Source: Gnetum montanum (Eukaryota; Streptophyta; Gnetopsida; Gnetales; Gnetaceae). From it: a stretch of DNA of 30,189 nt. The first letter of the stretch is position 1. Every line of letters begins with the position of its first letter. Under the pieces are notes generated by a model that saw nothing but the letters and a program-made list of their open reading frames with translations, ran no database searches and was not told the origin of the DNA. Shown here one piece after another: positions 11,792 through 22,192 of this stretch. Both the position numbers and the translations under genes were made by a program. The stretch covers positions 221,259-251,447 of the forward strand of contig MNCI01003349.1 in assembly GCA_015680685.1 (NCBI GenBank), read 5' to 3'.

Positions 11792-12213
11792 GGTGGCAGT
11801 CAATGCAGAGGCAGCTAAAATCTTTGAGCTTTTGAAGCCTTCTACACTAACTATGCTAGTCTCTTGGTGTAGAAAAGCTAATATGCATTAGGGATGAAAG
11901 TGATAGAAGCTAGGATGGGTTTAGAGTTCTAATACAAGGTGCTAAAGCTTGAGAGTGATGGAAAGAAAATGATTTGTGAAAATTTGTTTCTTAAAAATCA
12001 TTCCCAAACTTATGCACCTCCTTGGAAAACCTTGGTTTTCCAAAATACTCACCCAAGCTCCACTAAACTAAATGATCATAACTAGTAAGAAGGACTATGT
12101 TGGATGTGTGGGAATTATGTGGAAAAAAACTCATATTCAAGATGGACCCCACTAGGTGGCTAGGTAGTAAGCCAATGGAAATCCTAACACACTTGGATTT
12201 TTAACTTCCTAGA
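11792..12213. other. Region upstream of the antisense unit, with a 22-bp palindrome
   Basis: This non-coding stretch lies between the inferred start codon of the antisense unit and the tandem array. It holds a near-loopless hairpin, TTGGAAAACC (12022-12031), TT, GGTTTTCCAA (12034-12043). No clear TATA box was found on the - strand, so the promoter of the antisense unit is not identified. Confidence 0.4.
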
Positions 12214-14760
12214 GTGACTATGTTGGGGTTCAAGCATCCATAAGACTTAGAATGAGTTTTAAAATTCAATTAATACCTAAAAAAACCTTCCAAATATTCA
12301 TCCATGCCATGAATCCTTATCCTCAAGATTAGAAACCAAATGTTGACATTGATGGAAACTAGGCAACAAGGTAGGCAAAAACCCATATCTAAATTTACCA
12401 TTTGTGGTAACTACACTAACCAGCAAATTAACTATGCTAACCAACATAGTCACAAGTGGGATAAGGCCTCCAAACATCAACTAAACTCTTGATTAACTCC
12501 AAAATTTCCATACCATACACTAAACCCTAACTTGGATCTCTAGTAATGACAAAATTACATGAAACTTGTCAAACATCATCAAACCCCATTTTCCTGCATG
12601 GACTACACTGGGGGAGCCCTAAACTACACTTACTAGCATAGCCCTAGTGTAGTTGAGTAAGAAATGACCATTCAAAACCAAATATAGCCTTCAAACCAAT
12701 AAATTTTAACCTCAACTTTGCCCTAGAACCTCTGGTAACATTGAAATAGCAAACAACTAATCTAAAGTAAGTCAAGCTCCATCAAAAACTTGTGACTATG
12801 CTAGGGGTGATTTTGAATACATTGGCTAGTATAGTCCTAGTGTAGATGGATGGAGGATGGAAATCATAAGCCAAAAATAGTAGCTAAAACAACATATCTT
12901 GGACACTACACCTTCTCATAGCTCCTGGTAAGCCTAAAATGGCAAGTAATCAAGCAAAAACTAGCTAAAACCTATCTTCTATTTTCAACTACACTAGTCA
13001 ACATAGTCTCAATGTAGTCAGATGAAGGTAAAGTACCAAAACCAAATAAAAACCTCTAAATTGCTAAATTTTGATCTTAGCACTTATTCAGGATCTCTAA
13101 TGACCTTGTATTAACAAATCATGAAATAGAAGAAGAATAAAACCCATTTACATGTTAGGACTATGTTAGGGAGGCCTTAGACTATAGTTTCTAGCATAGT
13201 CTTAGCATAGGGCACCTCCTAAAACATTAAAATATGTCAAATACATACCAAATCAACTTCTTAGTATATCTTGTTAATCCCAAAATCCCACGGAAGATCC
13301 CATAGACCTCTAAACCTTACAAACTTATTCAAAAGTAGCCAAAATTCATCATACACCCCACATCCACACTATGAATATGATGGCGAATGTAGTCTAGTGG
13401 GGTATGGCCATGGTGACATCAAAGAAATCATCAAAATTGATAATTTTAGGCCTAAAACCATAGTTTTTGACACCAGTGATCCTAGAACTCAAAAACCTAG
13501 TTAATCGACCATAAAATCACACCAAAATTCAAATTCCATGTTGTGACTATACTAGAGCAAGCCTAGACTATGCTCGCCAATGTAGTCCTTGTGTAGTCAT
13601 GGCCTAAGGTTGATTCAATTAGTGAGTTGTCATCCCAAAATAGTCCAAATCCTAACTTGAAAATCCAAAACCTTTTCTATCCTTAAAAAATTGCAAAATC
13701 ACCTCGTTTTAACCCTAGAAACATTAAATTTACCTCAATTACATTGAGGACAAGCTCAACTACACTAGCCAACATAGTCATAATGGAAAATGATCATTTC
13801 AATCTCTAGACCACCTTTAGAATTAGTCATCTTGAGTCAAAATCCTGGACAAGAATATTGGTAACCTTGAACACCAAAGAACCATGTCGATTGACTATAA
13901 AAAACCTATTAGAATCTAGATTTCATACCTAAATATGCTAGGGAGGGCCATGGCTACATTGGCTAGTGTAGTCCTAATGTAGTCATTATTGGAAATTGAT
14001 ACAATTGGTATCTTGACATTACAAATGATAAAAAACTTGACTTAAGATGCCTAGAACATTTATTGACATTGCCTAGTAATAATTTCATCCTATTTTGACC
14101 ATGAAAACAATGGAGTCCATGTGACTATGCTAAAGCAGGCATGGGACTATGTTGGCTAGCATAGTCCATGTCCCAAGGTGTTTGACCATCATAATAGCAC
14201 TTAAAATGACTAATAAAATTGATGTTGAAAGCCTAGAATCCTGGAATTCTAGAGCTAACTATAGTTTGACCTTGTTCAATCATGGAAAACCTAGATTTTG
14301 ATCTACCTACATTGAGCCAACCCTCAACAATGCTGGATAGCATAGTCATGAGGTGTTGATATCAAAAATTCATATTCCGAAGTTTATTTTAACCTTCAAA
14401 TAGTCTATTCTACTCTTCTAAGATCCTATGCTATCCTAGGAAGCTGATGGAATACTAATGGAAATTTTGGAACCTCATATACCTATTCTTCACATGCAAC
14501 TATGTTGGGGATGACCTTAATTACACTGGCCACATAGTCCTAGTGTAGTCACTAGTTTTGGCCTATTTCTAACTTTCAAAGGGTGAAAATGAAGTCAAAA
14601 TCCATCCATTCTCAACCCCAGTGCATAGCACTAGTCATACTAATCATCAAAAATAAAAATCTTGTCATGATGAACTTGGAAAACAACTTACTAATGTCAA
14701 CTATGCTAGGGCCTAGTCTAACTATGATGGCTAGCATAGTCACTAGTAGAGCCTAGCATA
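12214..14760 (+). repeat. Diverged tandem array, about 14 units of roughly 190 bp
   Basis: An anchor block of the form ACTATGCTAGGG...GGCTAGCATAGTCCTAGTGTAGTC recurs near 12214, 12412, 12601, 12793, 12985, 13159, 13365, 13543, 13745, 13930, 14119, 14310, 14495 and 14699. Spacings run from 174 to 206 and average about 190. A second block of the form GGATCTCTAGTAA or CCTAGAAC recurs between anchors (for example 12534, 12723, 12918, 13089, 13480), so whole units are homologous. Units are strongly diverged, so the array is old. Many units hold the word GACTATGCTA and its inverse TAGCATAGTC. Confidence 0.75.
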
Positions 14761-15391
14761 GTTACATCAAAAGGTATTAGTTTTGCATCCAAACAATCCT
14801 AAATTAACCTTGCCATATGCCCAAACTCATATTGTAGCCCTTTAGACCTCTACTATGGCCTACTAAGGCCTAAAATTGGTAAAATATAAATCCTTTTGAC
14901 CTCCATAAACCTTGTTTAATCTTTGATTAGTGTTAGGTGATGGGGTTTGACCATACTTAACCATCATTGGACACCATGTAACCATCATATGGCTCACCAA
15001 GACCTTAAACTAACAATCTTATGGTCCACTAAGGCCTAAAACTAGCAAATTATAATCATTGTCAATCATGTTTTACTTTATGTTCCCTATCTTGATTGGT
15101 TTAGCCTTGTTTCATTATGTTTCAACTTGTTTTGATCTTATTCTTCATTATCAACCTTAATTATTATTAAAGCATCACTTGGCCCTATTCCACCAAGTTT
15201 TTCCATTGTTTGGCCTTTATTTGACCTTATGCAACCTTTTTTTAGCTTATTTTTCTTCATCTACCTCTTATAGCCTTTGTTGACCTTGTTTGCACTTTGT
15301 TTGACCGTGAGATAGCATGTTTTGGTTAATCCATGCATAGTCGCTAGCATATTTTATATAATTCTGGCATTGTTTTCTCATTTTACCTAGG
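14761..15391 (+). other. Spacer with minisatellite copies before the pol frame
   Basis: No gene is seen. Two units of the 36-bp minisatellite lie at 14988-15055 (GGCTCACCAAGACCTTAAACT and GGTCCACTAAGGCCTAAAACT types). A T-rich stretch (about 15060-15391) follows with repeated GTTTGACCTT-like words and ends in a pyrimidine-rich TTTACCTAG, the candidate 3' splice site. Confidence 0.5.
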
Positions 15392-16715
15392 TGCCACTTA
15401 ATGTGCTAATGGTTGACATGTAGGATTGGAATATGGATACTTGGAAGCAAATCAGCATACCATTGAATCTAAGTTGACCTCATGGTGATGTTGAATGATG
15501 TATTAACCTTAACTGCCTAGATCTTGAGCTTGCGAGTCTTGTTGACCACATAGTCTCAATAGAGAAAGCTGTAGAGTGGCTTGAAAACCTAGCCAAAATC
15601 CTTGACCTAGAGGCTAGTGATATTACTAGAGACTCTCTAGTTGAGATTCTTCTTAGAACATACAATGTTGAGGGGAAAACACTAAAACTAAGTTCCTCAC
15701 TGGAACTTTAGTAGGCTCAAGACATCACCAAGTTCCTCCAAGACAACATTAATGCCTTTTCTTGGCCATATGAAGATATGTAAGACTTGACCCATGCCTA
15801 GTGAAACATAACATCATACTTGATTCTAGCATTAGGCTAGTTAAGCAAAAGGTTTGTAAGATTAGGCTTGATTTAGCCTTAGTAGTTAGCGATGAGGTCA
15901 CAAAACTATATCAGGATGGTTTCATTAGAGCCATTGATTACGTAGAATGGGTATCCAACATAGTGGTAGTTCCTAGGAAAAATGAGAGTATACATATTTT
16001 CATAGGTTTCCAACACCTAAATATGAAAACCATCAAGGATGATTTTATTTTGCCTAGTATTGACCAACTTATCAATACTACAACTAGGCATGCCTTATTA
16101 TCCTTCATGGATGGGTTTTCGAGATACAACCAAATTAGGATCATCCCAGAACATCAACTTACTACGACCTTCATGATTTCTTGGTGTACATTTTGTTACA
16201 CCATGATTTCCTTTGGCCTCAAAAGCATAGGAGCAACCTACCAAAGAGCTATGTTGTATATCTTTAGTGATTATATGCTAGGACTACTTAATAAATACAT
16301 AGATAATATAGCCATTAAGTTCAAAGTGTGCAATAACTATGCACATCATCTTGACCTTCTGCTTAAATGATTTCTCTAGTATGATCTTAGGCTTAACCCC
16401 AAGAAGTATGTGTTTAGCATTAAAACTAGTAATATGCTTTGCTTTTTTGTATCTGAAGTGGGAATACATGTTGATCTTGACAAGGTTAATGTCATATCCA
16501 ACTTAGTAGTACCAACTAACTTTAATAAGCTTTGGGGATTACAAGGAAAATTACAATTTATCCATAGGCTTATTGCTAGGCTTATAGATAAATTACAACC
16601 CATTAAACACTTGCTTAAGAAAGGGATTCACTATGAGCAGATGGCTCTGTGCCAAGAAGCCTTTGAAAACCTTAAGCAAGAGTTGGTGCAACTATTGATA
16701 GTTTATCCACCATAA
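15392..16715 (+). pseudogene. pol: Degenerate Ty3/gypsy pol: linker and reverse transcriptase
   Basis: RT copies element RNA into DNA inside the particle. A linker frame opens at 15392 (VPLNVLMVDM) and runs to about 15795, ending in AFSWPYEDM, the usual lead-in to gypsy RT. After a frameshift, the frame from 15801 to 16715 reads through RT. Hallmarks are HALLSFMDGFSRYNQIRI (first catalytic Asp, residue 104 of the 15801 frame), FGLKSIGATYQRAM, and YIDN at 16296-16307 in place of the catalytic YVDD, so the last Asp is Asn. A TGA at 16368 and a TAG shortly after interrupt the segment before LRLNPKKYVF. The connection domain ends with CQEAFENLKQELVQLL. The frame is otherwise continuous for more than 900 bases. 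Confidence 0.85.
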
Positions 16716-17100
16716 GAGGATAAGCCTTTTTATATCTACTTGGCTATCTTTGACACGTCTTTTACCTCTCTACTCTATCAGAAATGAGATGATAGAGTGG
16801 AGTTACTTTTATACTACTGAAATGCATTAGTTGTCCATGGGACATGATACACCAAAGTAGAGAAGTATTGTCTAGCCCTATTCTTCTCACTAAAAAAGTG
16901 ACAACACTACCTATTTAAAAACTAGGTTAATGTCATTTGCAAAGATAATGTACTTAGAGCCATCATGATCAATATTTATGAAATTATCCATATAGTTCAT
17001 TGAAAATCCATAACAACCAAGTTTGATCTACATTACATCTCTCAAGCCTCAACGAAAGGTTAAGCTATAGCCATAGAACTTACTATTTCACCGGTAGAAG
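16716..17100 (+). pseudogene. Degenerate RNase H domain of gypsy pol
   Basis: The frame continues after the stop at 16713. It shows KPFYIYLAIFDTSFTSLL (first acidic residue), YTKVEKYCLALFF (catalytic Glu) and ICKDNVLRAIM (Asp), in the order seen in Ty3/gypsy RNase H. Several stops replace expected Arg, Gln or Trp codons, for example before DDRVELLLYY and after SLKK. The domain removes the RNA strand during reverse transcription. Confidence 0.75.
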
Positions 17101-17139
17101 ATCATGCAATCATAGACCCCAAATTTTCTAACAAACATG

Positions 17140-17510
17140 TTAGCATTATTAGCTATGTACTTGTGGACTATGAGGTAGTCATTTACTTCGATAGAGTTTT
17201 GACTACCCATGGGGCTAGTGCTACTGCCATTATAACATTCCTATCTGGTGAAATCCAACCCTTCTCTTAGTGTTTCAAATTTTTATCTACCAACAATGTA
17301 GCAGAGTATGAAGGATTGCTTAGGGAAATGATGGTAGCTTGTGACTTAGGAATCAAATACTTAATGATCAAAGGTGATTTCAACTTGTTGTTAACAAAAT
17401 AGTCAAGGTTCATGCAAGTGAATCTGAACATTTGCAACATTATTATGACCTAGGTAAGAAACTATTGCAATGATTTATAGACATTAATATCCAACATGTA
17501 TTTTGAACCA
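17140..17510 (+). pseudogene. Second, archaeal-type RNase H domain
   Basis: The segment reads VIYFDRVLTTHGASATAI, then FLSTNNVAEYEGLLREMM, then LGIKYLMIKGDFNLLL. The spaced motifs YFD, NN-AEYE and GD are those of the additional RNase H found between RNase H and integrase in Tat-clade gypsy elements. This supports assignment to the Tat/Ogre group. One stop follows QPFS, and the C-terminal part after LLLTK is frameshifted or stopped. Confidence 0.7.
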
Positions 17511-17699
17511 AGAACATGCTACCTAATGCCATTGAAACCTTAGTTCTTAGTGTGATGCTTGCTCTATTTAGTAAGCTACCTTTCTTAACTATGAACTATG
17601 CTATTCTCATCACATAGAACACTGAAGATAACTTTGTAGCCTTCATTAGTACCACCCCTCCAAGGGAATGATATGTCAATATCAAGTTTTACCTCATGC

Positions 17700-18807
17700 C
17701 TGGTGAAGCTTCATAGGGCTTGACTACTTTTCAAAAGGATTTCATACATAAATAGTCAAAATAGTATGTCATAGTAGGTGATAACACATTATGTTGATGG
17801 TCTTACAATGGCATCTTGTTAGTGTGCTTGGGAAAAATAAAAGCCTACATAGTCCTTAAGAAAGTACACGAGGGTATATGTGGAGGACATATAGGATCTA
17901 GAACCATGATTATACTTGTAGAAGGTTAAAACTTGTGACACTTGTTACATACCACTTAGATAGCTTGGTCATTTCAATGATGAAGATTGGACATCATTGA
18001 ACCTATAACACCTAAGTCTTCCATAGGACATAGCTTCATAATCACTACAATCAAATACTTCACAAAGTGGGTTGAGGCTATTTCCATAAGGAAGACAATG
18101 TCTCAACAAGTCTGTAGATTTATACTCGATAATATAGTAGCCCCATTTAGCATACCTATGACCATAGTCATAGATAATGGACCACAGTTTAGTATCTAGG
18201 AAATGAAAAACTTTTGTCATGATCTAGGTATTAAACATTCCTTATCATCATTGTACTACCCTTAAGACAATGGAAAATCTAAATTTAGCAACAAAGCCAT
18301 TGTAAATCTACTTAAAAAGTTGTTAAATAACAACAGACACATGTGGTATGAGTGGCTTGTCCCTAAACAACCTCTCAAAATGCAACTGGCATAACCCTAT
18401 ATAGGCTAGTTTATGACTTTAAAGCTATTTTCCCTCTTGAATTATAGGTTCCATTACTCTGAGTAGCCCTATCAAACTTCATCAATGATGAATGTAATAA
18501 GGAGTTGTGTACCATGGATTTGGATTTAGTGAAGAAGCAACGAGTATAGATGCTTGCTCACATCGAGAGATACCAAGAGAAGTAGAAGCAATAACACCAC
18601 CATAACCTAAACAAATGAAAGATCAAAAAGGGGGAATTGGTTCTCAAAGCTATCTATGAGCATGCAGACCTATTTTTAGCTAACTAAGAGGGACCTTTAT
18701 TAATCACCAAGGCGTATGAAAATGGAGCTTTCTAAATAGCCAACATGGATGGGAATGAATTGGCCAATCGGGTCAACCATTCCTACCTAAAAGCTTATTA
18801 TATCTAA
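17700..18807 (+). pseudogene. Degenerate integrase of the Tat/Ogre-type element
   Basis: Integrase inserts the cDNA into the host chromosome. The zinc-binding end shows KKVHEGICGGHIG at about 17850-17900 and, in another frame, TCDTC. The core shows DIIEPITPKSSIGHSF at about 17989, KYFTKWVEA, and TIVIDNGPQFSI at about 18160-18200, which give the first two catalytic Asp residues. The third motif reads DNGKSKFSNKAIVNLLKK, with Lys where the catalytic Glu is expected. The C-terminal part, GELVLKAIYEHADLF to NELANRVNHSYLKAYYI, ends at 18807. That tail closely matches the second element's tail at 29520. Confidence 0.82.
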
Positions 18808-19154
18808 TTCATATTTTTGGTAGGTACCAACATTGAAAAACATGACCATAGTAACCAATAAAAAGTGAGCTAGTATTCCTTTATTTACCTCTTTTTGCAC
18901 AACAAATGAACTAAAAAATCTTTGTAACAAATGTAATGCAAGATGTAGATCCCTTTTGGGTGTAATTGATTATGACCTTTGGTGGCCCAATTCATTGATT
19001 CTTTCATATAACCCTATGCATGGTATTGTGAAAACATGCTTTCTTTGTTTTGTTTTATTTCTTTCTTAAAGTTGTACTTATAGGAGGGAGCCTAGATGTC
19101 ATTGCAAAGGTGTAACTCATTATGGCAGTAAGTCATCATGTGACCTCTGAGGAT
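18808..19154 (+). other. 3' spacer of the Tat/Ogre-type element, left of the copia insertion
   Basis: This untranslated sequence lies between the end of integrase and the nested copia element. No coding frame or strong repeat is seen. It continues at 24673 on the other side of the insertion. Confidence 0.5.
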
Positions 19155-20492
19155 TGTTAAACTTAAAATAGGGGGGGTGGGGGGTGTTGGTGAGAGGATG
19201 GGATAAATATGTTCTCCAAATTAAAATTCATTTAGATAAAGAAAACACACTAAATTTAACATGGTTTTCCAACTTGGGTAGTCCATACTCTAAGGGTAGT
19301 TCGCAAGCATACCTCCAGACTTTGTTGCTCTTAAATGTGGTTTGAAGGATACCATANTGTTCTCCAAATAAAAATTCATTTAGATAAAGCAAACACACTA
19401 AATTTAACGTGGTTTTTCAACTTGGGTAGTCCATACTCTGAGGGTAGTTGGCAAGCACACCTCCAGACTTTGTTGCTCTTAAATGTGGTTTGAAGGATAC
19501 CATACCATGCATAATTCGTAAGACTCACTCTAAAGTGTTGTGACATTGGACCAACCACTCAACCCTGCAAGGTCTTATCATTCTTAGAATGTGGCTTCTA
19601 GGCTTCCACAACCTTTACAATCTTGAGCTCCGCTTCAAAGTGTTGTGACACACCACCAATCACTCAATCCTGTAGGATCCCAATAAGCTCAAGAAAGATG
19701 CCTTCTTGAAAGAAGCACATCAATTTTGTAGGGTCAAAGGGAGAACAAAAATTATAATGGATGAAAGAAACTTAGTTTATTGATCGTTGATAACTTAGTT
19801 TACAATAGACAAAAGATAGAACAATGAGGAACAACAAAGATTATAATGATTTCTTGATGAATACAATTGATAGTACATAATTCTTACTTATTTTCCATTG
19901 AGAGTGAAGTCTTCTTATAGTCACTATGTTTTTAAATTCATCTAAGAACTCATGCAATAGCTAACTAATGGTCACTAAAGACATCTTCTTCGAGATTGAG
20001 ATGTCTTTCTGCATCAAGCCTTTATTCTGGAAAGACATCTTCTTTACATGAAAGATGTCTTCTTTATAGGGGAGATGCATCTACTATTTTTGAGAGATGT
20101 ATTTGTAGATCTTATTTAATTTTGGCAAGACATCTACTATTTTTAGAAGATGTCTTTGGAAAGACATCTCTTCTGTAGTGGCCAAAAATGAAATTACTTA
20201 TTTTGATGCTAGGAGCCTTTGGATGCCTCCAAACAAGTCCTTGTAGACCTTATAACCTCCTAGACTTATCAAAATGAGCTAGAAATACTCTAAAACATGT
20301 CAAACATCCATGAATCATCCTCAACAAAAATAGACACATTTTTTTTGAATTCTTTGTATTCATCTGTGCTCCCTGTAATCCTTGTGATCCTAAATTTTCT
20401 TGAGCCCTTGAGTCCTTTACTCTTGCTCTTGTAAACACAACAACCACATAGACATCCTTGTACTCCATTTTTCTCAAAATTTTAACATACCA
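19155..20492 (-). repeat. Left (3') LTR of the copia element
   Basis: It matches 23565-24672 along its length. It is longer by about 150 bp because of a duplicated segment flanking an undetermined base at 19357. It contains a G-rich run (19171-19184), a TATA-like CTATAAGAA on the - strand near 19912-19920 that the other LTR also has, and a cluster of AGACATCT words at 19979-20170. A pyrimidine-rich TTCCTCCTTTTT at about 20499-20510 just outside is the complement of its polypurine tract. Confidence 0.75.
19210..19504. repeat. Adjacent 147-bp duplication around an N
   Basis: Copies 19210-19356 and 19358-19504 are separated by the single N at 19357. They differ at several scattered bases. The right LTR has only one copy. 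The likeliest explanation is two overlapping contigs or haplotypes joined at a gap, not a biological tandem repeat. Confidence 0.7.
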
Positions 20493-22192
20493 AAAGGTTC
20501 CTCCTTTTTGATGATGTCCAAAAATTAAGAACATGGGTTAGTCTTTATCACAATAGGATGTTTTGATCAAAGCACACTTTTATCTTGGATACTTTACCAT
20601 AAAAAGAATAATCATTTTCTTGCTCATCTTGTTGTTTGACTGTCTTCTGATCAAAGTCTTAAAAGACTTCCCCTACATCAATGACCTATAGGATGAAAAT
20701 TTTTGAAGAGTTACATGCTCCCCCTACATACATGCATGATTTTCTTTCATTTTTCATAATGCATCTATTGTAGAGATATTTGTATTCTTCCTTGAGCTTG
20801 TTAGGATCTTCATGCTACATTGATATTCTAAGATCAAGTGTGGAGACTAAGATCTCCCATTATTGAATCCTTTTAACAAAGAGGATGAAAATATTTTAAA
20901 TGTTTATTTTAGGCAATTTCCTCCTAGATAATTAACAAGAAATCCCCTCCTTTTTTAAGGGATGCCACTATAGTCTTCAACTTTTGTAATGCATATTTTT
21001 GCTGAAATGTCCATTAAAATCCATATGAGATGACTTAATAGAAATAGTAGACATCATGTCCAAGAGCAAAGATATTAGAGTAGATGTCTACTTCAAGAGA
21101 GAAACATCTTCTATCAAAATGAGACATATCAAATGTAGGTGAGACATCTAACTGTTAGAGTAGACATCTATCCTGCCAAAGCCAAAAATAAAGATTCTCG
21201 TTTCGAGATCAACAACCTCTTGACAACTTCAAACAAGTCACCATAGCCCCTGAAACTTCTACACTTGTCAAAATAAGTCTAAAACATCCTAAAACATGGC
21301 AAAATACCTTGAAAATATTATTTAAAATAAACATAAGAAAACATACATAAACATCAAAAATCTTCTAAAAGTGATTTAACTTTATAATTTCAGAGGGAAG
21401 CAACAATGCCAAATCATATGGAACACAATGAATTTTCAACAAAAATACTTTGATCCACTTGAAATTAATACATTCTAGTTAATAGACCAAAACATGATTT
21501 ATCAATAAAAACTTTAAAAATAACATAAATAATCAACTTATTATAGTTTAATAATCTTGCAAGATTAAGTTGGAATTTCTTTTCCTAATCTATTCTAATC
21601 AAGTCAAGGTATAATGATTATAACTATGCTTACTGTTACTTACCTTGCTTGTTGATGGAGTTCAAGATGCCTAGTAAGCTTGAGAATGAGATCCCCTATT
21701 TGAAATTTCTCATCTCACACAAACTTCATTAATTTATAAGGCTTGGCTCCCTTTCAAGAAATTGTTGGAGAGAGTCTTCTCATTCTCATCTTCTTTCCTT
21801 TTGATTCTTCAAACTTTCTTGACATTCCTATGATCTGTTTTCCTATCCTTTTTACCCTACAAAAAATCATTTCTAGGCACATTTAGATAAGACCAAGGAG
21901 TCCTATTATATGACCAAGTGCTCATGTGAGAATATTTTAAATCACAATTCCATTGCTTATGCACAAACCTATTATAATAACAACATCTAATTTTTCTATT
22001 GTAGTAAAAGTGATTAAAATGATCAAACCTTTGAGATGCTTTTGGTTGGATTGGAGCTACTCCTAATTAGGATGTCACATCAATCCTTGGAGAGTCCTTT
22101 TGTTGGAATAGAGGTTATGCAAGTTCTTCTTCTTGGGAACAACATCCGAGTACACTTTTATCTTGTGGACTTCTTCCTTGTCCAAGAACCAT
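20493..22192 (-). other. Non-coding internal part of the copia element, with an LTR-like fragment
   Basis: On the - strand this includes two GGGGGAGC- or GGGGAAGT-type words (near 20720 and 20670), as commonly found after copia pol. No pol domain is present. The segment from about 21040 to 21320 resembles the LTR portion near 20080-20310 in the same orientation. It carries AGACATCT words and then CCAAAAATAAA, AACTTCAAACAAGTC and CTAAAACATGGCAAA. This is therefore a third, partial LTR-related copy. Confidence 0.5.

Larger units (their letters stand above)
6481..15391 (+). other. Large interruption between protease and RT, candidate Ogre-type intron
   Basis: The sense strand has no retroelement coding frame here. 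The right edge, ending TTTTCTCATTTTACCTAG at about 15391, looks like a plant 3' splice site, and the pol frame opens directly after it. Ogre elements are known to have a spliced intron between their protease and RT frames, which matches the position, though I could not identify a matching donor near 6430-6530. The interruption holds an antisense multi-exon reading unit, a roughly 190-bp tandem array, 36-bp minisatellite copies at both ends and several hairpins. The alternative is a nested insertion of an unknown element. Confidence 0.5.

Noticed and set aside
12214-14760. CRISPR-like array
   Set aside because: Units are whole-length homologous repeats of about 190 bp with no unique spacers, and the context is a plant retrotransposon.
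19171-19184. G-quadruplex or polypurine tract of the first element at the G-rich run
   Set aside because: The run is part of the copia LTR, aligned with GGGAGGGG in the other LTR. The first element's polypurine tract is clearly at 25318-25333. Too few separated G runs are present for a firm quadruplex call.
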